Assembly (NCBI RefSeq): GCF_019623905.1
Contig: NZ_CP069370.1
Span: 1,240,001 to 1,304,000 of the forward strand
Reading direction: 5' to 3'
DNA from: Neotabrizicola shimadae
GTDB lineage: Bacteria; Pseudomonadota; Alphaproteobacteria; Rhodobacterales; Rhodobacteraceae
DNA: 64,000 nt
Part shown: positions 44,004 to 51,464 of the stretch, piece after piece
Numbering within the stretch: position 1 is the stretch's first letter
Layout: the number at the start of each line of letters is the position of its first letter
Notes under the pieces: generated by a model
What the model was told of the DNA's origin: nothing
What the model saw: the letters and a program-made list of their open reading frames with translations, nothing else
Database searches by the model: none
Program-made: the position numbers and the translations under genes

Positions 44004-45215
44004 ATGGGGTTCCGCTGGCATCCGGCGGCGCGGCTGTACGGGCCGGACGGGGCGGAGCAGCGGCAGGTTTCCGTGGGCGATGCGGTGCTGGAGGAACGGC
44101 CGGGGCCGTTGGCCCTGGCCGGCGCGATGGCGCGGGCCGGGGAGGGGTTGCCGTTCCGGGTTGGCGCGCCGGGATTGCCGATCACGGGCGGGGGGGCCAG
44201 CCCCCCCGAAGTCCCCCCGGAGTATTTGCGCAAAGAAGAAGGGGCAGGGTGGTTCGAGACCCTGACCTCGGGCTCGCTTGGGGTGCCGCGGCGGATTGTG
44301 CGGTCGCAGGCGTCGTGGGCCACGAGTTTCGCGGTGAATGCGGGGCTGTTCGGGATCGGGCCGGGGCAGGCGGTGGCGGTGCCGGGAGGGCTGGCGTCCT
44401 CGCTGGCGTTGTATGGTGCGGTGGAGGGCTTGAGCCTGGGGGCAGAGGTGCATCTGCTGGAGGGCTTGCGCCCTGACCGGCAGCGCGCGGCTCTGGCGGC
44501 GTGGGGGGTGGGGGTGGTCTATGCCACGCCCGCGCAGTTGCGGCTGATGGTCGAGGCCGGAGGGCCGGTGCTGGCGCTGCGGCGCGTGGTGGTGGGTGGA
44601 GCGAAGCTGGACACCGACTTGCGCGCGGCGCTGCGGGAGATGGCGCCGGGGGCGGTGGTGACCGAGTTCTACGGCGCGGCGGAGGCGAGCTTCATCGCCG
44701 TGGCGGATGAGGCAACGCCCGAGGGATCGGTGGGGCGGGCCTATCCGGGGGTGGAGATTGATGCGCCGGAAGGTGAGCCGGGCGAGATCTGGGTGCGGAG
44801 TCCTTATGTCTTTGCCGGCTATGGTGGTGAGCCGGGCGGGGCGCGGTGGCGGGAGGGCTGGCTGTCGGTGGGGGAATGGGGGACGCTCCGCGGGGGGTTC
44901 CTGTGGCTGGCGGGGCGCGCGGGGCGGATGGTGACGGTGGCGGATGCCAATGTCTTTCCGGAGGAGATCGAGGGCTATCTTGCCGGCCTGCCCGGCGTGC
45001 GGCGGGCGGCGGTACTGGCACGGCCGGATGGGTTGCGGGGCGCGGTGCTGGTGGCTGTGCTGATGGGGGATGCCGCTCAGGAGGCGGCGATCCTGCGCGC
45101 GGTGCGGGCGGAACTGGGGGCGACCAAGGCGCCGAAGCGGGTGGTCTGGGTGATTGACTGGCCGGAGCTGGCCTCTGGCAAGACGGACCTGCGGGCGTTG
45201 GAGGGGCGGCTGTGA
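44004..45215 (+). CDS. AMP-binding acyl-CoA ligase-like protein, YhfT-like context
   Basis: 403 aa, shorter than the usual 480-550. P-loop LTSGSLGVPRRI (87-98), FYGAAEASFIA, GEIWVRSPYVFAGYGG, GRAGRMVTVADANVFPEEIEG, and the A10 lysine in ASGKTDLRAL. Residues about 62-81 (GGGASPPEVPPEYLRKEEGA) come from a copy of the hairpin repeat read in frame, just before the P-loop. The stop overlaps the thiolase-like gene (GTGA). With that gene and the convergent bioY it recalls Bacillus yhfT-yhfS-yhfU. Substrate unknown; a dicarboxylic or fatty acid linked to biotin metabolism is a hypothesis. Confidence 0.8.
   Translation: MGFRWHPAARLYGPDGAEQRQVSVGDAVLEERPGPLALAGAMARAGEGLPFRVGAPGLPITGGGASPPEVPPEYLRKEEGAGWFETLTSGSLGVPRRIVRSQASWATSFAVNAGLFGIGPGQAVAVPGGLASSLALYGAVEGLSLGAEVHLLEGLRPDRQRAALAAWGVGVVYATPAQLRLMVEAGGPVLALRRVVVGGAKLDTDLRAALREMAPGAVVTEFYGAAEASFIAVADEATPEGSVGRAYPGVEIDAPEGEPGEIWVRSPYVFAGYGGEPGGARWREGWLSVGEWGTLRGGFLWLAGRAGRMVTVADANVFPEEIEGYLAGLPGVRRAAVLARPDGLRGAVLVAVLMGDAAQEAAILRAVRAELGATKAPKRVVWVIDWPELASGKTDLRALEGRL
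44187..44244 (+). repeat. hairpin-plus-tail repeat, copy d, inside a coding region
   Basis: GGGGGG-CCAG-CCCCCC hairpin (about 44191-44206), then GTCCCCCCGGAGTATTTG and CGCAAAGAAGAAGG. Same order as copies a-c: G/C hairpin, C-run, GAGTATTTG-like core, purine tail. It encodes some 20 residues of the ligase without breaking the frame. Confidence 0.65.
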
Positions 45216-46309
45216 GTGCCTGGATCGTGGCGGCGCGGCGGACGGCGGTGGTGCCGCGTGGCGGGGCCTTCGCGCGGCTGCGGATCGAGGACCAGGGGGC
45301 GCCGGTGGTGCGGGCAGTTCTGGCCGATGCCGGCGTTGAGGCGGTAGATGAGCTTGTCGTCTCAAACGCTCTTGGAGCCGGGGGAAATCCGGCGCGGCGC
45401 GTGGCGCTGGCGTCGGGGTTGCTTGTGGCAGGTCTGACGATCGACCGTCAATGCGCGGGCGGACTGGACGCGCTAAGGCTGGCGGCGGCGCTGGTGGAAA
45501 GCGGGGCGGAGGCGGTGCTGGCGGGGGGCGTGGAGAGTTACTCGCGCCGGCCGTTGCGGCTGGCGACCGACCCGGAGGGCGGGCCGCCTGTGCCTTACGA
45601 CGAGGCGCCGTTCACGCCCTGGCCGGACCGCGACCCCGGCATGGCCGAGGCGGCGGCGGCACTGGCAGAGCGGTTGGGGATTGGCCGCGCGGCGCAGGAG
45701 GCCTTTGCGGTGGAAAGCCATCGGAAGGCGCTGGCGGCGGGGGCTTCGGGGATTGTGGAACTGGCCGGCGTGGGGCGGGATGCCTTTCCGCGGCGGCTGA
45801 CACCTGCGTTGGCGGCGCGGGCGAAGGTCGTGGCGGGCAGCATCACGGCGGCGACAATGGCGGTAGCGGCGGATGGGGCGGCTTTTTGCCTGGTGGTGAG
45901 CGGTCGGTTGGCGGCGCGGTTTCCGCGCGCGCTGCGGATCGTGGACAGCGCGACGCTTGGCAGCGATCCGCTGGAGCCTGGGCTGTCGGCGATTGCGCCG
46001 ATGCGGGCGGTGCTGGAGCGGGCCGGGATCGGTGCGAGCCAGCTGGAGCGGGTGGAGTTGATGGAGGCCTTTGCCGTGCAGGCCATGGCGACCGTCACGG
46101 CGCTTGGGCTGGACATGGGCCGCGTGAACCCCGAGGGCGGCGGGCTGGCCTTTGGGCACCCCGTTGGCGCCTCGGGCGCGATGCTGGCGGTGCGGCTGTT
46201 CCACGGGTTGAGCCGGGGATACGGGCTGGCCGGCATCGCAGGGGCGGGCGGCGTGGGCGCCGCCCTTCTGGTTCAGGCGCGCGACAGGACCGAGCCGGGG
46301 CGCATCTGA
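45212..46309 (+). CDS. thiolase-family protein lacking the second catalytic cysteine
   Basis: 365 aa from a GTG that overlaps the ligase stop. The nucleophile lies in RQCAGGLDAL (about 80) and the catalytic His in AFGHPVGASGAM. Thiolases carry a second cysteine in CxGGG near the end; here the place reads IAGAGGVG, so that acid/base cysteine is Ala. It is also some 25 residues shorter than acetoacetyl-CoA thiolases. It may be a condensing or acyl-transfer variant rather than a true thiolase. The last 37 bases overlap bioY tail to tail. Confidence 0.82.
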   Translation: MSAWIVAARRTAVVPRGGAFARLRIEDQGAPVVRAVLADAGVEAVDELVVSNALGAGGNPARRVALASGLLVAGLTIDRQCAGGLDALRLAAALVESGAEAVLAGGVESYSRRPLRLATDPEGGPPVPYDEAPFTPWPDRDPGMAEAAAALAERLGIGRAAQEAFAVESHRKALAAGASGIVELAGVGRDAFPRRLTPALAARAKVVAGSITAATMAVAADGAAFCLVVSGRLAARFPRALRIVDSATLGSDPLEPGLSAIAPMRAVLERAGIGASQLERVELMEAFAVQAMATVTALGLDMGRVNPEGGGLAFGHPVGASGAMLAVRLFHGLSRGYGLAGIAGAGGVGAALLVQARDRTEPGRI

Positions 46310-46815
46310 GCGAGCGCGCGGGTGATGAGGCCGGCAAGCACCGACTTGATGAGGTCGCCGGGCAGGAAGGCCATGCCAAGGAAGGCGGCTTCGGACAGGG
46401 ATTTGCCCAGGACCAGCGCCATACCGGGGATGCCAAAGATGTAGAGCACGCCGATGCCGCCGATGACGGCCCCGGCGGTGGCGGCAATGCCGAGGGGGAG
46501 AGTCGTGCGTTCGACCACCCAGCCTGCGGTGAAGGCGGCGAGGGGGAAGCCCACGAGGTAGCCGACCGATGGGCCGGTGAAGACGCCGAGCCCGCCGCGT
46601 CCGCCCGACAGGAGGGGCAGGCCAAGGGCGACGAGCGCGAGGAACAGGAGCACCGCCAGAGCGCCGCGTTTCGCGCCGAGGACCGTACCGCAGAGCATGA
46701 TGCCGAGCGATTGCGCGGTGATCGGCACGCCACCGGCAAGGTCGATCTTCGGCACGAGGCCGAGAATGGCGATCAGCGCGGCGAAAAGGGCGATATGGGT
46801 GAGGTTGCGTTCCAT
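46273..46815 (-). CDS. bioY: biotin ECF transporter S component BioY
   Basis: 180 aa, six hydrophobic segments. VPKIDLAGGVPITAQSLGIMLCGTVLGAKRGALAV is the BioY signature, followed by GGLGVFTGPSVGYLVGFPLAAFTAGW. BioY captures biotin in the inner membrane; with BioM and BioN it forms a high-affinity importer. It is the last gene of bioM-bioN-bioY (33 bp after bioN), and its 3' end overlaps the thiolase-like gene on the other strand. Confidence 0.95.
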   Translation of the reverse strand: MERNLTHIALFAALIAILGLVPKIDLAGGVPITAQSLGIMLCGTVLGAKRGALAVLLFLALVALGLPLLSGGRGGLGVFTGPSVGYLVGFPLAAFTAGWVVERTTLPLGIAATAGAVIGGIGVLYIFGIPGMALVLGKSLSEAAFLGMAFLPGDLIKSVLAGLITRALAQMRPGSVLSRA

Positions 46816-46848
46816 GGGCGGCTTTCTGCGCTGCGGCGTTGCCGATGG

Positions 46849-47422
46849 TTAGCCGATGCCGCCCCGCGCGCGCAAGGCTTCTGCCACGCGGTCCGCATCG
46901 TCCAGCGTGCCAAGCGTGGCGGGGACGAGGAGCCGCCAGCCGGGGCGGCGGGGTGAACGGGCCGACCAGGCCTCGCAAAGGCGGGCCTGGCGGTCGAGAA
47001 GGACCGGGACGAAGCGGATCACCAGCGCCACGGCGAGCGAGAGGGTGCGTGGCGAGAGGCCGAGGCGGGCGAGAGGGGCGGTCAGACGCTCCAGCACGGC
47101 CATCAGGTCGGACAGGCGCGTGGTCAGCGTGACGAGGTTTGCGGCGGCAACTGCGGCGACCATGCGCATCAGGATCGCGGCGCCTTCCGCCAGCGCGCCC
47201 GTCCACAGGTGCCAGAGCGCCACGACGAGTACGAAAGGCCAAAGCGGGCGCAGAAGGCGCAGACCCTGAAGGGCGAAGGCGCGGCCGTTGGCTAGGTAGA
47301 GGGCAGCCACGACCGCAAGCGCAATGCCAAGGGCGAGCGGCGAGGACAGGGCGAAAAGGATGACCGTTGTGACGCAGAGCGCCGCCAGCTTCGCTCCGGC
47401 GGGAATCCGGTGAAGCGGCGTC

Positions 47423-47448
<26 letters not shown>
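46849..47448 (-). CDS. bioN: biotin ECF transporter T component BioN
   Basis: 199 aa, CbiQ/EcfT family: IPAGAKLAALCVTTVILFALSSPLALGIAL, four to five membrane helices, and a coupling region with ARLCEAWSARSPRRPGWRLL, where EcfT proteins carry Ala-Arg-Xaa motifs that dock the ATPase. The start at 47448 lies 26 bp inside the end of bioM, in another frame. Confidence 0.92.
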
Positions 47449-48148
<700 letters not shown>

Positions 48149-48255
48149 GGCCCGCCGGATTAGCGGCTTGGGCGTGGTCGGGCAAGGGCGGCGGGGGCGG
48201 GGCGCTGACGGATTGCGCTTGGCGCGGGCGGGCCGCCGGTGCGCGGGCCGCATGG

Positions 48256-48281
48256 AAAAGGGCGGGGAAATCCCCGCCCTT
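48256..48281 (-). terminator. intrinsic terminator of gabT
   Basis: On the minus strand AAGGGCGGGG-ATTT-CCCCGCCCTT with a 10-bp stem (48258-48281), ending in TTTT (48256-48259). It lies 22 bp after the gabT stop and before bioM, which separates the two units. Confidence 0.75.
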
Positions 48282-48303
48282 CCAGGTCGTTCCTGTCCGG
48301 GGA

Positions 48304-49581
48304 TCAGGCCGCGCGGGCGGCGGCGACTGATTCTTCCAGGATGCCGAGCGCTTCGGTGAAATGCGCCTCGGGGATGGTGATCGGCGCGAGGAAGCGGATC
48401 ACGTTGCCATAGACGCCGCAGGTCAGCAGGATCAGGCCGCGCTTCAGCGCCTCGGTCCGGACCCGGCCTGTGAAGCCGGCATCGGGTTCGTGGGTGGCGG
48501 GATTGGCGAATTCCACGGCGACCATGAAGCCGGGGCCGCGGATGTCGATGATCTCGGGCGTGGTGGCGCGGATCGCTTCCAGCTTCTGCTTCAGGCGGCT
48601 GCCCAGTTCATTGGCGCGGGCGCAGAGGTCTTCCTCCTCGATCACGTCCAGCACGGCATGGGCTGCGGCGACGCCAAGCGGGTTGCCGGCATAGGTGCCG
48701 CCAAGACCACCGGGGTTGGCCGCGTCCATCAGGTCCGCCTTACCGGTGACCGCCGCGATCGGCAGGCCGCCGCCCAGGCCCTTGGCCATGGTGGTGAGGT
48801 CTGCCGCGACGCCGTAGGCTTCCATGGCGAACATGGCGCCGGTGCGGGCGAAGCCGGTCTGCACCTCGTCGGCGATCATGACGATGCCATGCTTGTCGCA
48901 GAGCGCGCGGATCGCCTTCACCAGGTCGGCCGGGGCGGGGTAGAAACCGCCTTCGCCCTGGACGGGTTCGAAGATGATGGCGGCGACGCGGGCGGGGTCG
49001 AGATCGGCCTTGAACAGCTTTTCGATGCCGGCCATCGCGTCCTTGGTGGAGACGCCATGCGGACCCATCGGGAAGGGCACGTGGAAGATGCCCGGCATCA
49101 TCGAGCCGAAGCCCTTCTTGTAGGGCTCGACCTTGCCGGTCAGCGCCATGCCCATGAAAGTGCGGCCATGGAAGCCGCCGCCGAAGGCAATGACGGCATC
49201 GCGGCCCGTGGCGACGCGGGCGATCTTGATCGCGTTCTCGCAGGCTTCCGCGCCGGTGGTGACGAAGATCGTCTTCTTGGCGAAATCGCCTGGCACCGCG
49301 GCGTTCAGCCGTTCGGCGAGGTGGATGTAGCTCTCGTAGGGAATGACCTGGTGGCAGGTGTGGGTGAAGCGGTCGAGCTGGGCCTTGACCGCCGCCATCA
49401 CCTTCGGATGCCGGTGGCCGGTGTTCACCACGGCGATGCCGGCGGCGAAGTCGATGTAGCGATTGCCCTCGATGTCCCAGAGTTCCGCGTTCTCGGCGCG
49501 TTCGGCATAGATCTGGGTCATCATGCCCACCCCGCGCGAGATCGCCTCGTCGCGGCGGCGGGCGACATCTGCGTTCAGCAT
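48304..49581 (-). CDS. gabT: 4-aminobutyrate--2-oxoglutarate transaminase
   Basis: 425 aa. Class III aminotransferase: VNTGHRHPKVM, FVTTGAEACENAIKIARVATGR, FGGGFHGRTFMGMALTGKVEPYKKGFG, EPVQGEGGF, IADEVQTGFARTG, and the PLP lysine Lys267 in TTMAKGLGGGLPIAAVTG. It moves the amino group of GABA to 2-oxoglutarate and yields succinate semialdehyde. GGAGAGG precedes the ATG. gabD is absent from the window. The 5' region holds two palindromes. Confidence 0.94.
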   Translation of the reverse strand: MLNADVARRRDEAISRGVGMMTQIYAERAENAELWDIEGNRYIDFAAGIAVVNTGHRHPKVMAAVKAQLDRFTHTCHQVIPYESYIHLAERLNAAVPGDFAKKTIFVTTGAEACENAIKIARVATGRDAVIAFGGGFHGRTFMGMALTGKVEPYKKGFGSMMPGIFHVPFPMGPHGVSTKDAMAGIEKLFKADLDPARVAAIIFEPVQGEGGFYPAPADLVKAIRALCDKHGIVMIADEVQTGFARTGAMFAMEAYGVAADLTTMAKGLGGGLPIAAVTGKADLMDAANPGGLGGTYAGNPLGVAAAHAVLDVIEEEDLCARANELGSRLKQKLEAIRATTPEIIDIRGPGFMVAVEFANPATHEPDAGFTGRVRTEALKRGLILLTCGVYGNVIRFLAPITIPEAHFTEALGILEESVAAARAA

Positions 49582-49600
49582 GGTCCTCTCCGTCGGTTGG

Positions 49601-49636
49601 CCCCGGGCCCGGGGCGGATGACGACATTTGATCAAA
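49601..49636. promoter_or_regulatory. palindromes in the gabT/dprA divergent region
   Basis: CCCCGGGCCCGGGG (49601-49614), 20 bp before the gabT ATG, could fold in the mRNA leader. TTTGATCAAA (49627-49636) is a 10-bp perfect dyad suited to a repressor or activator of gabT. No binding protein can be named. Confidence 0.35.
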
Positions 49637-49765
49637 CTTTGGGCGGAGGTTCAACGGGGGATCGGCGGGTGCTGATCGCGCGTCGTGCGAGTCTGTGGGG
49701 ACGATTCACCTCACGTTAACTGGAACTGGCGCAACCTCCGAATCGCGAATGAGGCGAGGTGCAGA

Positions 49766-50953
49766 ATGGCTGCGGATCGGACCGTCCAACCCACACCCCA
49801 CCCCACACCCCTGGGCGAAGACCCGGTCGACTGGCTTCGTCTCATTCGTTCCCGCCGGGTCGGACCGACGACCTTTCACCGGCTGGTCGCCGACCACGGC
49901 GATGTGCGCCGCGCGCTGGCTGCGCTGCCGGATATTGCCCGGGCGGCGGGTGTCGATGGATATGAACCCTGCCCGGTCGACGTGGCGCGGGCGGAGTTGT
50001 CGCGCGGTCGGGCCGCCGGGGCGCGGCTTCTGCGCCACGGCGGTCCGGACTACCCGCAATCCCTGATGGATCTGCCCGATGCGCCGCCGCTTCTGTGGTG
50101 CCTGGGCGATGTGTCCTGGCTGTCGCGCCCTGTGGTGGCGCTGGTGGGCGCGCGCAATGCCTCGTCCCTGGGCCAGCGGATGGCGCGGCGCTTGGCCGAA
50201 TCGCTCGGGCAGGCGGGCCAGGTGGTGATTTCGGGTCTCGCGCGCGGCATCGATGCCGAGGCGCACCGCGCGGCACTGCCGACCGGCACGGTGGCGGTGA
50301 TGGCGGGGGGCGTGGATGTGCTGTACCCATCTGAAAATGCAGCTCTCTACGCGGATGTTGCCGCGAGGGGCTGTCTTGTCAGCGAACAACCGATGGGCTG
50401 CGAGCCTCAGGCGCGGCATTTCCCGCTGCGCAACCGCATCATCTCTGGCCTGTCGCGCGCCGTGGTGGTGGTGGAGGCAGCTTCGCGGTCGGGCAGCCTG
50501 ATCACCGCGAAAGAGGCGCTGGACCAGGGTCGCGAGGTTCTGGCGGTGCCGGGCCATCCGTTCGACGCCCGCGCCGCAGGCTGCAACCAGCTGATCCGCG
50601 AAGGCGCTGTTCTGGTGCGTAGCGCGTCCGACGTGCTGGAGGCGCTTGGCATGGCGGCCGTGCCCGAGCCGGGGCAGGGCGTGGATGCCCCGCCAGAGCC
50701 CGTGACGATGCCCGCGGCACGCCGGTCGGCAACCGTGCTGCCGGGGCCTGTGCCAGTTCGGCGTCCGCTCACCGAGATCGCGGCACTGCATGGCCGCATC
50801 CTCGACCGGCTGGGGCCGAGCCCGCTGGCCGAGGACCAGCTGATCCGCGACCTGGCCGAGCCGGCCTCGGTCATCGCACCGGAGCTGGTGGCGCTGGAGC
50901 TAGAGGGGCGCATCCACCGCGCGGCGGGCGGGCTGTTGAGCCGTGTAGGTTGA
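49766..50953 (+). CDS. dprA: DNA-processing protein DprA
   Basis: 395 aa. A SAM-like N-terminal part (LIRSRRVGPTTFHRLV), then the Rossmann-like DprA domain: VALVGARNASSLGQRMARRLA, VISGLARGIDAEAHRAAL, VMAGGVDVLYPSENA, SEQPMGCEPQARHFPLRNRIISGLS, VVVEAASRSGSLITAKEAL, AVPGHPFDARAAGCNQLI, plus a C-terminal winged helix. DprA loads RecA on incoming single-stranded DNA in transformation. The start at 49766 is chosen by family and GAGG upstream. dprA-topA order is common in alphaproteobacteria. Confidence 0.95.
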   Translation: MAADRTVQPTPHPTPLGEDPVDWLRLIRSRRVGPTTFHRLVADHGDVRRALAALPDIARAAGVDGYEPCPVDVARAELSRGRAAGARLLRHGGPDYPQSLMDLPDAPPLLWCLGDVSWLSRPVVALVGARNASSLGQRMARRLAESLGQAGQVVISGLARGIDAEAHRAALPTGTVAVMAGGVDVLYPSENAALYADVAARGCLVSEQPMGCEPQARHFPLRNRIISGLSRAVVVVEAASRSGSLITAKEALDQGREVLAVPGHPFDARAAGCNQLIREGAVLVRSASDVLEALGMAAVPEPGQGVDAPPEPVTMPAARRSATVLPGPVPVRRPLTEIAALHGRILDRLGPSPLAEDQLIRDLAEPASVIAPELVALELEGRIHRAAGGLLSRVG

Positions 50954-51464
50954 TTGGCGGCGCCCTTGGAGCGGCGCGGCATGAACGGCCGGGCGGGCGG
51001 AAATGGGCAGGTTGTGACGGTTTGCCGGTCGGTCGTTCCCGTCGACGATAGCTGATTGCAAAGGCGGACGTCGGACGGGCGAGCAACCCTTGACTGTCGG
51101 GCGTGCTCGATGAGGCCAACCAGATCGGGCCAACCTGAACTGGTCTTTCGGTCCGGCAAGGACAGCGACCGGGGACGGGTTCTCGCGCGGTGCAAGTTTC
51201 GTTGCGCGGCCAGTTGGACCTGTAGACCCGCTCCGGGATTCGATGCCAATCCTTCGCAGGCAGGGTTGCTTCAGGACGCCTTCGCCGGGTCTTCGCAGAA
51301 GGCAAACCGGGCGACTGAGGTTGAGGGGTTTGGTGGGCAATTGTCTTTGCCTTGTCGCGGCGCAAAGGTCGCCTGCACCTCTGGCGGTTGACAAACCCCC
51401 GCCTACCTCCCCATGTAGCCCGGCCCGCGCCGGATTGGGCGTATCGGTTGGCTCAGGGGTTTTC
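50954..51464. other. 511-bp spacer between dprA and topA
   Basis: No frame here shows family features. A perfect TTGACA (51388-51393) with CATGTA (51412-51417, 18-bp gap) may be the topA promoter, giving a short leader before the ATG at 51465. I see no terminator for dprA and no RNA gene. Confidence 0.45.

Noticed and set aside
45473-47242. 589-codon minus-strand frame over the thiolase and bioY region
   Set aside because: The + strand thiolase and minus-strand bioY in other frames are clear families; this frame is low-complexity.
48149-48255. BioR operator before bioM
   Set aside because: No TTATCTATAA-like sequence or other AT-rich dyad is present in this GC-rich stretch.
51056-51391. Coding frames in the dprA-topA spacer
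   Set aside because: No ribosome site, no family motif, unusual amino-acid composition; treated as non-coding.
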